A stretch of 50,161 nucleotides of DNA from CAYFSS01 sp964345975 (lineage in GTDB: Bacteria; Bacillota; Clostridia; Saccharofermentanales; Fastidiosipilaceae): positions 1-50,161 of the forward strand of contig CAYFSS010000017.1 of NCBI GenBank assembly GCA_964345975.1, written 5' to 3'. The position numbers were made by a program, and so were the translations under genes. Under the pieces are notes generated by a model. It was given only the letters and a program-made list of their open reading frames with translations, did no database searches and had not been told where the DNA came from. Positions 17,583-26,323 of this stretch are shown piece after piece (the first letter of the stretch is position 1; each line of letters opens with the position of its first letter).

Positions 17583-18143
17583 CTAGTTTAGCTTACGATT
17601 CCAGTCGGACTCTGCCCGTTGACTTGGTGGGACATAGGCATCACGAGCACGTTGGAAAACTTTAGCTGCCATTTCGCGATCTCCAACTTCAATGACGTCC
17701 GTGCGGATGCCTTCGAGCTCTTTGTAGACTGTGAAGAAATGTTGAATCTCCTCGAACAAGTGAGTGGGCAACTGGCTGATATCCTGGTAGCCCGACATCT
17801 GGGGATCCTTGAAGGGAACCGCAATGATCTTCTCGTCGTTCTGATTGTTGTCTCGCATCGTGAGAACGCCCAATGGATGACAGCGAACCATACAGAGAGG
17901 GGCAAGGATCTCCGAGCATAGGACTAAGACATCGAGCGGGTCGTCATCGTCTGCCAAGGTTTGAGGGACAAAACCGTAATTTGCCGGGTAATGCGTTGAA
18001 GTGAAAAGAATTCTATCCAGTTGCAAGAGTCCCGTACGTTCATCCACTTCGTATTTTTGTTTGCTTCCTTTGGAAATTTCAATGATCGTAACGAAGTCGT
18101 CCGGTTTGATCCAGTCCGCCGGTAGCCTATCCCAAGGATTCAT
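17583..18143 (-). CDS. ppa: inorganic pyrophosphatase, family I
   Basis: A 186-residue soluble family I pyrophosphatase that hydrolyses pyrophosphate to two phosphates and so drives biosynthetic reactions. The signature DDDDPLDVLV (about residues 65-74), with the metal-binding aspartates, is present, together with the N-terminal EISKGSKQKYEVDERTG and the KDP(Q)M segment (about 112-116) that carries further active-site residues. Length fits the prokaryotic hexameric type. GGAGGAAG precedes the ATG. An extended -10 promoter lies upstream. Confidence 0.95.
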   Translation of the reverse strand: MNPWDRLPADWIKPDDFVTIIEISKGSKQKYEVDERTGLLQLDRILFTSTHYPANYGFVPQTLADDDDPLDVLVLCSEILAPLCMVRCHPLGVLTMRDNNQNDEKIIAVPFKDPQMSGYQDISQLPTHLFEEIQHFFTVYKELEGIRTDVIEVGDREMAAKVFQRARDAYVPPSQRAESDWNRKLN

Positions 18144-18189
18144 AATGGTCTTCCTCCAAAAGTATTGCCTTCATTGTTCTTTGCATGTA

Positions 18190-18198
18190 AGTATAGCA
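18190..18198 (-). promoter_or_regulatory. extended -10 promoter of ppa
   Basis: On the minus strand the sequence TGCTATACT (TGn plus TATACT) lies about 47 bp before the ppa start. The -35 region is poor, as is usual for extended -10 promoters. The same nine bases precede the GH130 gene. Confidence 0.55.
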
Positions 18199-18240
18199 AA
18201 ATAACTATCATAAATTTGATAAAGCAGAAGTGAGGATTAT

Positions 18241-19359
18241 ATGAAGCGAGGACCGGCAGAGCAAACGATCAATGAAGCAGTTGCTGCATACCCCCTGGAA
18301 GGGATTCATGTAGGGGCTGTGCGTTATGGCAAAGGTCACATAAACGACACTTTCTGTGTGTATAGGCAATTAGAGACCGGCGATACGAAGCGTTATATCT
18401 TCCAGCGAATTAACCGTGAAGTATTCAAGCATGTTGAAGGCCTCATGTCTAATATTAGAGGGGTCTGTGATTGGGCTGTCGATGCGGTTAAACGTCGCGG
18501 TGGCGATACGAAGCGCGAGGCGATGAATCTGTTAAAGACAGAGGACGGCAAAGATTATTTCACGGATTCTACGGGTGAAGCGTGGCGTTGCTATCTCTTC
18601 GTGGAAGATACTTACACCTTACAAGAGGTCCAAACCCCGAAGCAGTTCGCTGAATCAGCCCGCTCTTTCGGTGAATTCTTCAAGCTCTTGGAAGATTATC
18701 CCGCAGAAGACTTGCATGAGACGATCCCCAATTTCCACGACACCCGTGATCGTTATCGCTTATTCCTGGAGGCTATCAAAGCCGATCCAATGGATAGGGT
18801 TAAGGACGTTCAAGAGGAGATTGCTTGGGTATACGCCAGGGAAGAAGACACCAAGGTCCTAATGGATGCCCTGGAAAACGGTACCTTACCCCTTCGTGTA
18901 ACCCACAATGATACGAAGCTCAACAATGTCCTCTTCGACAAGGCTACGGATCAGGGAATCTGTGTCATTGACCTCGATACCGTCATGCCGGGTCTCATCG
19001 TGAATGATTTTGGGGATGCGATCCGCTTCGGTGCGAACGACAATGCCGAGGACGAGTCCGATATGTCCAAGGTCAACTTCCGCCTCGATCTTTACGAAAT
19101 CTACCTGCAGGCATATCTCGAAGCTTGTGGGGATCGCCTGACCGATGCTGAGCGTGACCATCTAGCCTGGGGCGCTCGGATGATGACTCTGGAATGCGGC
19201 ATCCGTTTCTTGACCGACTTCATCTTGGGCGACACCTATTTCAGCACGCATCGTCCGGGGCATAATTTGGATCGTGCACGCACCCAGTTCAAATTGGTTG
19301 AGCAAATGGAAGAACAGTGGGATGGGATGAACGGCATCCTCGATTCTCTGACCCCCTAG
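18241..19359 (+). CDS. N-acetylhexosamine 1-kinase (NahK-like), first copy
   Basis: A 372-residue kinase of the aminoglycoside phosphotransferase (APH/choline kinase) fold. The match to bifidobacterial NahK is extensive: GKGHINDTF (residues 31-38), the catalytic loop RVTHNDTKLNNVLF with Asp224, and the metal-binding CVIDLDTVMPG with Asp244 and Asp246, then DFGDAIRFGAN. NahK phosphorylates GlcNAc or GalNAc at C1 with ATP, feeding released amino sugars towards UDP-sugars or glycolysis. A second copy lies at 43.5 kb. In bifidobacteria the kinase sits beside lacto-N-biose phosphorylase; here it is alone, with its own terminator. Confidence 0.88.
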   Translation: MKRGPAEQTINEAVAAYPLEGIHVGAVRYGKGHINDTFCVYRQLETGDTKRYIFQRINREVFKHVEGLMSNIRGVCDWAVDAVKRRGGDTKREAMNLLKTEDGKDYFTDSTGEAWRCYLFVEDTYTLQEVQTPKQFAESARSFGEFFKLLEDYPAEDLHETIPNFHDTRDRYRLFLEAIKADPMDRVKDVQEEIAWVYAREEDTKVLMDALENGTLPLRVTHNDTKLNNVLFDKATDQGICVIDLDTVMPGLIVNDFGDAIRFGANDNAEDESDMSKVNFRLDLYEIYLQAYLEACGDRLTDAERDHLAWGARMMTLECGIRFLTDFILGDTYFSTHRPGHNLDRARTQFKLVEQMEEQWDGMNGILDSLTP

Positions 19360-19410
19360 GATTTCGCCGGCTCTCTCATCGTCCGCATCAATTGTATTAA
19401 TGCTTCATAG

Positions 19411-19448
19411 GCTCTTTCGTGATTCTCCTACACGGACGAGCTTTTTTT
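19411..19448 (+). terminator. terminator after the first NahK-like gene
   Basis: GCTCTTTCGTG pairs with CACGGACGAGC (one mismatch and one G-T pair) and is followed by seven Ts. An intrinsic terminator between the kinase and the next promoter. Confidence 0.8.
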
Positions 19449-19466
19449 CTTGATCCGAGAGTTTTT

Positions 19467-19495
19467 CTGACATTTGTTGAGGATTGGGGTAAATT
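19467..19495 (+). promoter_or_regulatory. sigma-A-type promoter of the Gfo/Idh gene
   Basis: CTGACA (five of six to TTGACA) and TAAATT (four of six to TATAAT) are separated by exactly 17 bp. The pair lies just after the preceding terminator and about 46 bp before the start codon. Confidence 0.55.
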
Positions 19496-19541
19496 AAACG
19501 ATGAAGTTAGAGAGTGCAATAAAGTCACGAAGGAGTATTCA

Positions 19542-20564
19542 ATGTTGAAGGTCGCCATCATCGGTCTGGGCACCGTAAGCCCCATCCACATTATGGCCAT
19601 TCAGGAAATGGTCGAAGCAGGTCGCGTCAAGTTTGTCGGAGGTTGTGATATCGATCCTACGCGTGCTGATAAACTCCCCGAAGGCGTCCCTTTCTACAAT
19701 AACGTGGCAGACCTTCTCTCTGAAGCCAAACCCGATGCCGTCCACACGTGCTTACCTCATGATCTCCATGGTTCCATCGGTCGCCAAGTCTTGGAGGCCG
19801 GCTGTCATCTCTTTACTGAAAAGCCCCTCTGCCACACCCTCGCCGACGCTGAAAACCTGGTTGCTTTTGCAGCCGGTCACCCGGAACAAGTCTCAGCCGT
19901 CTGCTTCCAGAATCGCCTTAACCCTTGCTCTGTTGAACTTAAGCGCAGAATCGACTCCGGGGAAGACGGAGCTGTTATCGGCATCAGAGCCCATGTCTAT
20001 TGGGACCGCAATGCTGCCTATTACGAAGCGGAACCTTGGCGCGGCAAGATCCACAGAGCCGGGGGTGGAAGCTTGATCAATCAAGCCATCCATACCTTAG
20101 ATCTCATGCAGTATTTTGTCGGCTCCTTGCCTATCTCGCTCAATGCAGTGACGAGCCAATTAGGCGAGATCATGCCGGGGGTTGAGGTTGAAGATAGTGC
20201 CATGGCACGGATGGATTATCCGAACGGCGTCTATGGATTCTATACATCTACCAATGTCGCAGGGACGAATTACCCGGTTGAAGTCGTGGTCCAGTGCGAG
20301 AAGGCAAATTATTTCCTGCGTGGCACCGAGCTCCTCCGTGAGTGTAGCGATAGAGAAGACGCCGTTTGTGTTTCTCGCGACCATCGATTTACCGGCGAGA
20401 AGTTTTATTACGGCATGAGCCATAGCCTCATGATCCAAGCTTTCTATGATGCAATCGAAGGGAAAGACGCTCCGATTGTTACCTTGGAAGAGGGACTTGC
20501 AAGTCTTCGCATGATCGATGCGATCTTCCGCAGTAGCCTTTCAGGACGCAAGGTCGACGTCTAG
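19542..20564 (+). CDS. Gfo/Idh/MocA-family oxidoreductase
   Basis: A 340-residue NAD(P)-dependent sugar or polyol dehydrogenase. The N-terminal Rossmann motif is VAIIGLGTVSPIHI (about residues 4-17), followed by the CLPHDLHG and FTEKPLCHTL segments (the Glu-Lys-Pro of the family, about residues 90-97). The C-terminal half has the family's GGGSLINQAIHTLDL stretch, with the His often used in catalysis. Substrate cannot be assigned; relatives act on inositol, glucose and modified sugars. I choose the ATG at 19542 because AAGGAG lies 6 nt before it; the open frame extends upstream without such a site. Confidence 0.88.
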   Translation: MLKVAIIGLGTVSPIHIMAIQEMVEAGRVKFVGGCDIDPTRADKLPEGVPFYNNVADLLSEAKPDAVHTCLPHDLHGSIGRQVLEAGCHLFTEKPLCHTLADAENLVAFAAGHPEQVSAVCFQNRLNPCSVELKRRIDSGEDGAVIGIRAHVYWDRNAAYYEAEPWRGKIHRAGGGSLINQAIHTLDLMQYFVGSLPISLNAVTSQLGEIMPGVEVEDSAMARMDYPNGVYGFYTSTNVAGTNYPVEVVVQCEKANYFLRGTELLRECSDREDAVCVSRDHRFTGEKFYYGMSHSLMIQAFYDAIEGKDAPIVTLEEGLASLRMIDAIFRSSLSGRKVDV

Positions 20565-20604
20565 AGCCTCCTCAGCAAACTTTAATTAGTTTTACCCATG
20601 AAGA

Positions 20605-20635
20605 AGTGGCCGAACCCCATAGGAGTCCGGCCACT
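20605..20635. terminator. hairpin between convergent genes
   Basis: AGTGGCCG and CGGCCACT form a perfect 8-bp stem with a 15-nt loop between the Gfo/Idh gene and the convergent lipoprotein gene. There is no long T run on either side, so it may act as a weak shared terminator. Confidence 0.6.
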
Positions 20636-20660
20636 ATTACATTTAATGACGGTTGTGAGC

Positions 20661-22202
20661 TTACTGATTCAACGTCACGTAATCCGCTGATACATAGCCG
20701 GGAGGGAAGCTGCCGTCGAGGGAGAAGGCAATGTACATATTATTGATGGGAGGTGAGAAGATCTGAAGGGTTGTTCCGTCTGAAATGCTACCTACCTGTT
20801 CACTTTCGGTATCTGCATACGCACGAACATTCAAGTTTGCACCGCCGGTATTCACGACACCCGTCATCTCGCTCATGTTCATGACACCGGGAAGACCTTC
20901 GGACATCCCCGAGTTCCATGTCTTGGAATGGAGGTAATAAGCACCTTCACTATTCGGGACTAAATGATACTGCGCTTGGGCGATGATCTGTGCCTCGGGG
21001 AAGTAGAAATCTCCATTAGGATTAGCATCACCGGCAAAGTTTGTATCGTAGTACCCGACAATTCTATCTTGAGCTGTGATGAGCCCTGCATTGCTACGCC
21101 CACTGAGGGGGAGATACTGGAACTCGGTGACTTCTACGGTCCGACTTCCATCCTGATTGATATAGGTTTGCGTGATCCGTGTATCAGCCAGGCCGGGTCC
21201 AAGGTTAGGCAGGCCGTTGGAAAGATCAAAGGTAGCGGTCGCGGGATCATAACCGGTACCGTAATCCGTCGCCGGATCTAAAGTAACGTCCGGATTCATC
21301 TCTTCTCTAGCTCTAGCTTCAATATCTCCAAGCAGTACGGTCGTTTGCCCGTTGGCGTAAAAGTCATCGAGGTAATAGTTCACGATCCAGTTCGAAGGTA
21401 TAGCCCCGATGTAATCGAATGGCGGGAGCAAAATAGTACCCTGAATCCCGGAATAATCGATGAAACGACTGACATAGCTCGTCACAACCTGATCGTCTTC
21501 TGTCTGAGCGGCGAAAGCAGGTTTAAGTTCCGGCTTGACCTCTACTCTGGCCGGACCGGTTTGACCTGCCGGATCATCGGTCGGGACGGACGCTGTCGGT
21601 TCCGGGTCGGTCGGGGGCGCCTGAAGATTCGCATCGGTCGTGGCAGTCGAAGCTTCGACCCAGCCGGCATCCAGATTGTAGTTGACCCAAATAGAGTTGT
21701 TGAAATCATGCTCTATGCCCATGCCGGACAAGTACCACCCCGTGAATTCATAACCCTCACGGACGGGATCTTCCGGTTTCTGAGCCGGGGTTCCGGGTCT
21801 AATCGTTTGGGTAGGGACTTCTGTCCCGCCCATACTGTCGAACATGACGGAAATCGTTGCTTCACCTTCTTGGACCGGCGCCGGCGTCGTCGTCGGATCC
21901 GTCACCGGCGGCGGAGGTATCGTCGTCGGATCCGTCACCGGCGGCGGAGGTATCGTCGTCGGATCCGTCACCGGCGGCGGAGGTATCATCGTTGTCGGTG
22001 CACTCGTGCCACCCGGTTCGTCGGCATTCGTCACGGCGCCGATGTTCTCGCGTTGCCTACGTAACTCTCCCAGGTCAAGCTGCCCGGTTTCAGCGGTACG
22101 ATTTCTATCGCAACCGGCTAGAATCGGTAGACAAATAAACAGGAGAATCATCAAGACTCGAGTCCATGTCGATCTATTTAATACTGAGCGATCTTCTTTC
22201 AC
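20661..22202 (-). CDS. surface lipoprotein with repeat linker, InlB-type repeat and SH3-like domain
   Basis: A protein of 513 residues from the GTG at 22202, which has AAGGAGGT upstream. A signal peptide ends in the lipobox LAGC, so the mature protein is lipid-anchored outside the membrane. Then come a polar stretch, three exact copies of an 11-residue Pro/Thr unit (IPPPPVTDPTT), and an InlB-type beta-repeat (SVMFDSMGGTEVP, then EGYEFTGWY) typical of Listeria-Bacteroides repeats. A central region of about 250 residues has no family I recognise. The C-terminus (VNTGGANLNVRAYADTES, then GYVSADYVTL) is a bacterial SH3-type domain that usually binds peptidoglycan. The role is probably at the cell wall. 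Confidence 0.8.
   Translation of the reverse strand: MKEDRSVLNRSTWTRVLMILLFICLPILAGCDRNRTAETGQLDLGELRRQRENIGAVTNADEPGGTSAPTTMIPPPPVTDPTTIPPPPVTDPTTIPPPPVTDPTTTPAPVQEGEATISVMFDSMGGTEVPTQTIRPGTPAQKPEDPVREGYEFTGWYLSGMGIEHDFNNSIWVNYNLDAGWVEASTATTDANLQAPPTDPEPTASVPTDDPAGQTGPARVEVKPELKPAFAAQTEDDQVVTSYVSRFIDYSGIQGTILLPPFDYIGAIPSNWIVNYYLDDFYANGQTTVLLGDIEARAREEMNPDVTLDPATDYGTGYDPATATFDLSNGLPNLGPGLADTRITQTYINQDGSRTVEVTEFQYLPLSGRSNAGLITAQDRIVGYYDTNFAGDANPNGDFYFPEAQIIAQAQYHLVPNSEGAYYLHSKTWNSGMSEGLPGVMNMSEMTGVVNTGGANLNVRAYADTESEQVGSISDGTTLQIFSPPINNMYIAFSLDGSFPPGYVSADYVTLNQ
21888..21986 (-). repeat. 33-bp tandem repeat, three copies, in the lipoprotein linker
   Basis: Three in-frame 33-bp units encode IPPPPVTDPTT three times. 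The DNA copies look identical. Because the unit is a multiple of three, copy number could vary between strains without a frameshift. Long reading frames in other phases across here (Arg/His-rich) are artefacts of the repeat. Confidence 0.92.
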
Positions 22203-22268
22203 GGAGACCTCCTTCAAAAGACTGTCGCATGTTCGTTCACGTACTCATCAACTTACATGCTTTCCTAA

Positions 22269-23240
22269 TTATAGAAAAGGAAACAGTTGTGGTGCCAGAT
22301 AAATAATAGGGATTAAGGTCAGAGGGCAAGCCAGCGTGGTGACTAAGACAACTTGAGCAGCAAACTCCGGTTGATTCTTGCACTCAGAAGCCAAGAGCGC
22401 CGTGTTGACGGCCGTCGGGACGGCACTCGAGATAAAGAGCACCTGAGCCGTAATTCCTTTGAGCCCCAGGATAGCGATGATCCCTAAGGCAATCAGGGGA
22501 CCACCAACCAAGCGCATGATTGCAGCTAAGAGAACACGCCAGTCAGCAATTTTGAAACTAGTCCTACTCAATTGGACACCGAGCGTCGTGAGCGCTATGG
22601 CAACCAAGCCGTCCCGTGCATATTGGAGGACCGGCCAGATCGGGGTTGCCGTTAGGTTTATCTGGGGAATCTGACGCAAAATCAGGACGAGAGCGATCGA
22701 ATAAACCGTAGGCATCTTCAAGACCTTCATGAAGGCAACCCGAGCAGACTGTCCTCGACCTCTCCCTGCATTGTAGAACCCTAAGGTGTTTGTGAAGAGG
22801 TTTTGAACGACCAAAACCATCACCTGAATGGTCAGGGCCATGGCAAGGATGCCTTCGGATCCCTCGCCTGCATAGAAACCTGTCGCATAGACTAATGTGA
22901 TGAGCGGTACTCCAATATTCCCACTGTTATAGAACATCAAACTATTTTGAAAAGCCTGCTCAATCCCTTGCTCGAACTTCAGGATACGTCCCAAGATCAT
23001 GGCAATTAGGTAACCCGCAAAGAGGATGAGGATTGCCCCCACAAAAGCCATCCGCTGATCCTGCCCAATGTTGGCCGTATACAAATAAGTAAATGTAAAG
23101 GCGGGGACAAAGAGATAGAAGTTAATCTTCGTCAACGTGTTCAGATCCAAATTAAACTTCTTGTCCAAGACAAAGCCTATGAGCACCATCAGAAGGATGG
23201 GCACAATATTGTATAAGAGGATATGTAGGATCGGATGCAT
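22269..23240 (-). CDS. AEC (auxin efflux carrier) family transporter
   Basis: A 323-residue membrane protein with about ten hydrophobic segments. The family's AFQNSLMFYNSGNIGVPLI stretch (about residues 100-118) is present, a broken helix that is the hallmark of AEC carriers. Bacterial members export or exchange organic acids such as malate; the substrate here is unknown. GGAGGGCC precedes the ATG. The lipoprotein gene follows 66 bp downstream on the same strand. A TATAAT near 22268-22273, at the end of this gene, might start a separate transcript for the lipoprotein. Confidence 0.83.
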   Translation of the reverse strand: MHPILHILLYNIVPILLMVLIGFVLDKKFNLDLNTLTKINFYLFVPAFTFTYLYTANIGQDQRMAFVGAILILFAGYLIAMILGRILKFEQGIEQAFQNSLMFYNSGNIGVPLITLVYATGFYAGEGSEGILAMALTIQVMVLVVQNLFTNTLGFYNAGRGRGQSARVAFMKVLKMPTVYSIALVLILRQIPQINLTATPIWPVLQYARDGLVAIALTTLGVQLSRTSFKIADWRVLLAAIMRLVGGPLIALGIIAILGLKGITAQVLFISSAVPTAVNTALLASECKNQPEFAAQVVLVTTLACPLTLIPIIYLAPQLFPFL

Positions 23241-23287
23241 AGGCCCTCCAGGCTCAGCGAAGCTCAGCTCACTTATTTATTGAACCA

Positions 23288-23296
23288 TGATACACT
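23288..23296 (+). promoter_or_regulatory. possible extended -10 promoter of queT
   Basis: TGATACACT (TGn plus TACACT) lies about 50 bp before the queT start. I looked for a preQ1 riboswitch in the short leader and found no convincing one. Confidence 0.35.
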
Positions 23297-23345
23297 ATTA
23301 AATCTTGAGTTCTTGTGAAGAAACAGTGACAGAGAGGGGGAAGTT

Positions 23346-23918
23346 ATGATGTTGGACAAAACACGTTACCTCGTTTTAACAGCCATAGTTGCAGCCTTAT
23401 ATTTTGCTCTGACGCTGATCAGCTATCCTATCGCCTACGGTCCTATTCAATTGAGATTGTCTGAAAGTTTGATGCTTGCCATCCCCCTGATCCCGGCTGC
23501 GATCCCCGGGGTTACTTTGGGCGTGTTTCTCGCCAATTTCTTCAATCCCGGTAATCTGGGGCCTGTCGACTATATCGGCGGTACGCTAGCAACCTTGCTG
23601 GCGGTTCTTTGGACTCGGAGACTTCATGCACGATTTGTGGGCGGTTATGAGGGGCAAGAGAAACTTTGGCATAACCCTTCGTTATATCTCTTACCGCTGC
23701 CATCGGTCTTAGTGAACGGAGCTATCGTGGGGGTATACCTCCCGTTCCTCATTACTGCGCCTGAGTTACCGACAGCTTCGTTTGTCATCACCTGTATCGT
23801 TACCTTTTCTATCAGTGAAGCTATCGTGGTTTATTTCCTCGGTCTTCCGCTTTATTTGAGTGTGCGTAGGATTCCCTTCATGCGCCAGATGAATACCGGC
23901 TGGTCCGAACTTCAATAG
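23346..23918 (+). CDS. queT: QueT-type transporter (queuosine precursor uptake)
   Basis: A 190-residue membrane protein with about six hydrophobic segments, matching the QueT family of ECF S-components. The start ALYFALTLISYPIAYGPIQLRLSESLMLAIPL and the later GVFLANFFNPGNLGPVDYIGGTLATLLA are typical. QueT is thought to import a queuosine precursor, working with a shared ECF energising module that is not encoded here. The open frame starts at 23346; GAGGGGGAAG is a strong ribosome binding site a few bases before. The RsmC-like methylase gene starts 3 bp after its stop, so the two are translated from one message. Confidence 0.85.
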   Translation: MMLDKTRYLVLTAIVAALYFALTLISYPIAYGPIQLRLSESLMLAIPLIPAAIPGVTLGVFLANFFNPGNLGPVDYIGGTLATLLAVLWTRRLHARFVGGYEGQEKLWHNPSLYLLPLPSVLVNGAIVGVYLPFLITAPELPTASFVITCIVTFSISEAIVVYFLGLPLYLSVRRIPFMRQMNTGWSELQ

Positions 23919-23921
23919 TTT

Positions 23922-24554
23922 ATGAATGATCATTACTTCAGTGAGAGTCCTTCGAGCAAGAGCGAACCTGAGACGTTAAGCGTCATCTATAAGGATGAGA
24001 CGTTCCGGTTTTGGACCGATCATGGGGTTTTCTCGCGCAAAGAATTGGATCCGGGATCTGAACTGCTCATTGAGACGATCGAGAGCGAGTTAACCTCAAC
24101 ATCACCCTCGAAATCTATGGATTTCTTGGATCTGGGGTCCGGCTATGGCCCGGTCGCCTGTATTCTCGGTAAACGACACCCCAAACTGAAACTTCATCTT
24201 TCCGACGTCAATACTCGTGCCATTGACTTATGCCATCGCAATTTAAAGGCTTTGAATTTAGTGGGAGATGTGCGCTTAAGTGATGGGATGTCCGCTTGGG
24301 ATAACCACTTATTTGATATGATAGCCTTCAATCCACCGATCCGAATCGGAAAGCAAGCGGTCTTTCGGCTCTATGACGAAGCAATCGAGCATCTCGCAGA
24401 TGTAGGAACCCTCTACTTAGTCATCGGTAAGAAGCAAGGTGCTGACTCACACCAACGATACTTGGAAACCCATGATTTGTTGAAGGTCCGGCGATTAGTC
24501 CGCGCTCGCGGCTACGTTGTCCTTCGATGTCAGAAGAATTATTCTGATAGATAA
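23922..24554 (+). CDS. RsmC-like rRNA guanine-N2 methyltransferase
   Basis: A 210-residue class I methyltransferase of the RsmC/YbxB type, which methylates a guanine in small-subunit rRNA using SAM. Seen: the N-terminal FRFWTDHGVFSRKELDPGSELLIE, motif I FLDLGSGYGPVACIL (about residues 67-81), SDVNTRAIDLC, and the catalytic motif FNPPIRIGK (about 132-140), in which the Asn-Pro-Pro is diagnostic for base N-methylation. It is a single-domain protein, as in Gram-positive bacteria. It overlaps no gene but is only 3 bp from queT. Confidence 0.85.
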   Translation: MNDHYFSESPSSKSEPETLSVIYKDETFRFWTDHGVFSRKELDPGSELLIETIESELTSTSPSKSMDFLDLGSGYGPVACILGKRHPKLKLHLSDVNTRAIDLCHRNLKALNLVGDVRLSDGMSAWDNHLFDMIAFNPPIRIGKQAVFRLYDEAIEHLADVGTLYLVIGKKQGADSHQRYLETHDLLKVRRLVRARGYVVLRCQKNYSDR

Positions 24555-24583
24555 TCTGAATACAGACTGTAAGGAGATCTTTT

Positions 24584-26317
24584 ATGAGCAAATTTGCTTA
24601 CTATGATGTTCGTGAGATCAAGGATCTACGCGACATGCTCTACCAATCTTCCAGACTCTATGCTGATTCCACAGCACTCAAGATTAAGCGCGAGCCCGGA
24701 GCCCCTTACGAGGATATCACCTATCGTAGGTTGCGTCAGGAAGTCGATGCTCTTGGCACAGCTTTGATGAAACTCTTTGATGAAGGGCATCAGTATCGTA
24801 TTGCCATTGTCGCTAATACACGCTACGAATGGTATATCAGCTACCTTTCGACCATCATTGGCAATGGTGTCATCATCCCGATCGACCGCCAGCTTGAAGC
24901 AGAAGAGATTCATGGCATGTTTGAGCGTGCCAAAGTCGAAGCTGTATTCTTCGGTCGTGCTGAAGAGACCAAAGTTCTGGATGCCGTGCAGAATCTGCCT
25001 TCGCTCAAATATCTCTTCCCATACGATGAGTTTAGTGCTGAGGTGCCTGAGGGAGTCGAAGTCCGTACCATCGTTCAATTGATGCAAGAGGGTGAAGCGG
25101 CTGTTGAAGCGGATGACACGTGTTTCTTCGATGTCGAGATTGACCCCAATGAAATGCGTCTCATTTATTTCACATCGGGTACGACAGCACGTTCCAAAGC
25201 GGTCATGCATTCTCACAAGACGATTTGCAGCAATATGATGGAAATGTGCCGCATGGTCTACACCGGTTCTAAGGATACCTTCTTGTCCATCTTGCCGCTT
25301 AATCACAGCTATGAAGGCACTTGTGGTTTCTTGGTGCCCCTGTACCGTGGGTCTACGATTGCAATCTGTGAAGGCTATCGTCACATCATGAAGAACCTCA
25401 AGGAGTCCAACGCGACCATCATGTTGTTGGTGCCTCTCATCGCCGAGGCGATTCACCAGCAAGTCATGCGCAAACTGAAGGCGGATCCAGCCGTCTACAA
25501 ACGATTCAAGCGGGGTCGTCTTCTGTCCGACACGCTCTTTAAGGTTGGGATAGACATTCGTCGCAAGATCTTCAAGCAGATCCACGAAGCTTTCGGGGGT
25601 TCACTCCGCTTGATCATCAGTGGCGGCGCAGCGATTGATCCTCAAGTCCTCGACGATTTCGAAAGCTTGGGTCTCCTGGCGATCCAGGGCTATGGCCTCA
25701 CGGAATTTGCTCCTCTCATTGCTGTCAACCGCGACATCAAGAAGAAGAGCCACTCTGCCGGTTTAGCCACCCCTCTGACGGACGTCAGAGTCGATGAACC
25801 CGATGAAAACGGCATCGGTGAAATCGTGGCGACAAGCCCCAGCCTGATGCTCGGCTACTACGAAGACGAAGAAGCAACGGCCAAAGCCATGCGTAGTGGC
25901 AGTTTCCATACCAGTGACCTTGGCTACATCGATGAGGAAGGCTTCATCATCCTCACCGGTCGCAAGCAGAACGTGATCGTCAATAAGACCGGTAAGAATA
26001 TCTATCCGGAAGAACTCGAGTTCCACTTCGGTAAGAGCGATTGGATCCAAGAGTGCATTGTGATGACTGAGCCTGCGCCGCGTGGTGAAGATCTCCTGGT
26101 TCTCGAGGTATATCCCAACGAGACCTTGGCCGCTGAAACGTTCGGTCAGGGCATTGCACTTGACTCACCATTCATTGAAGCAGAGATCGACGCAATCATT
26201 CGAGAAGGTAACGAAACCCTGCCGGTCTTCAAGCGGATCCGCAAGGTGAACATCCGCACCGAACCCTTCCCGAAATCGACGAGTCAGAAGATTCTCCGTC
26301 ATCGCATCGGAGACTAG
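24584..26317 (+). CDS. long-chain acyl-CoA synthetase (AMP-forming)
   Basis: A 577-residue member of the acyl-adenylate superfamily that activates a carboxylic acid with ATP and loads it on CoA. Seen: the P-loop YFTSGTTARSKAVMHSH (about residues 197-213), GYGLTEFAPL (about 370-379), the hinge region HTSDLGYIDEEGFIILTGRKQNVIVNKTGKNIYPEELE, and the C-terminal catalytic Lys in KSTSQKILRH. The FAA1/FadD branch is the best fit, so fatty acids are the likely substrate. AAGGAG lies before the ATG. RemA follows 6 bp downstream. Confidence 0.87.
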   Translation: MSKFAYYDVREIKDLRDMLYQSSRLYADSTALKIKREPGAPYEDITYRRLRQEVDALGTALMKLFDEGHQYRIAIVANTRYEWYISYLSTIIGNGVIIPIDRQLEAEEIHGMFERAKVEAVFFGRAEETKVLDAVQNLPSLKYLFPYDEFSAEVPEGVEVRTIVQLMQEGEAAVEADDTCFFDVEIDPNEMRLIYFTSGTTARSKAVMHSHKTICSNMMEMCRMVYTGSKDTFLSILPLNHSYEGTCGFLVPLYRGSTIAICEGYRHIMKNLKESNATIMLLVPLIAEAIHQQVMRKLKADPAVYKRFKRGRLLSDTLFKVGIDIRRKIFKQIHEAFGGSLRLIISGGAAIDPQVLDDFESLGLLAIQGYGLTEFAPLIAVNRDIKKKSHSAGLATPLTDVRVDEPDENGIGEIVATSPSLMLGYYEDEEATAKAMRSGSFHTSDLGYIDEEGFIILTGRKQNVIVNKTGKNIYPEELEFHFGKSDWIQECIVMTEPAPRGEDLLVLEVYPNETLAAETFGQGIALDSPFIEAEIDAIIREGNETLPVFKRIRKVNIRTEPFPKSTSQKILRHRIGD

Positions 26318-26323
26318 TCAGCT

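Noticed and set aside
21345..22302. Long plus-strand frames rich in Arg/His and Ser/Gly opposite the lipoprotein gene
   Set aside because: They are by-products of the 33-bp repeat and GC-rich linker of the lipoprotein; they lack ribosome binding sites and cross its coding frame.
23297..23345. preQ1 riboswitch upstream of queT
   Set aside because: The leader is too short and lacks the expected C-rich pseudoknot partner and A-rich tail.
24626..25585. 319-codon minus-strand frame opposite the acyl-CoA synthetase
   Set aside because: Antisense shadow caused by codon bias of a well-recognised gene; no ribosome binding site.
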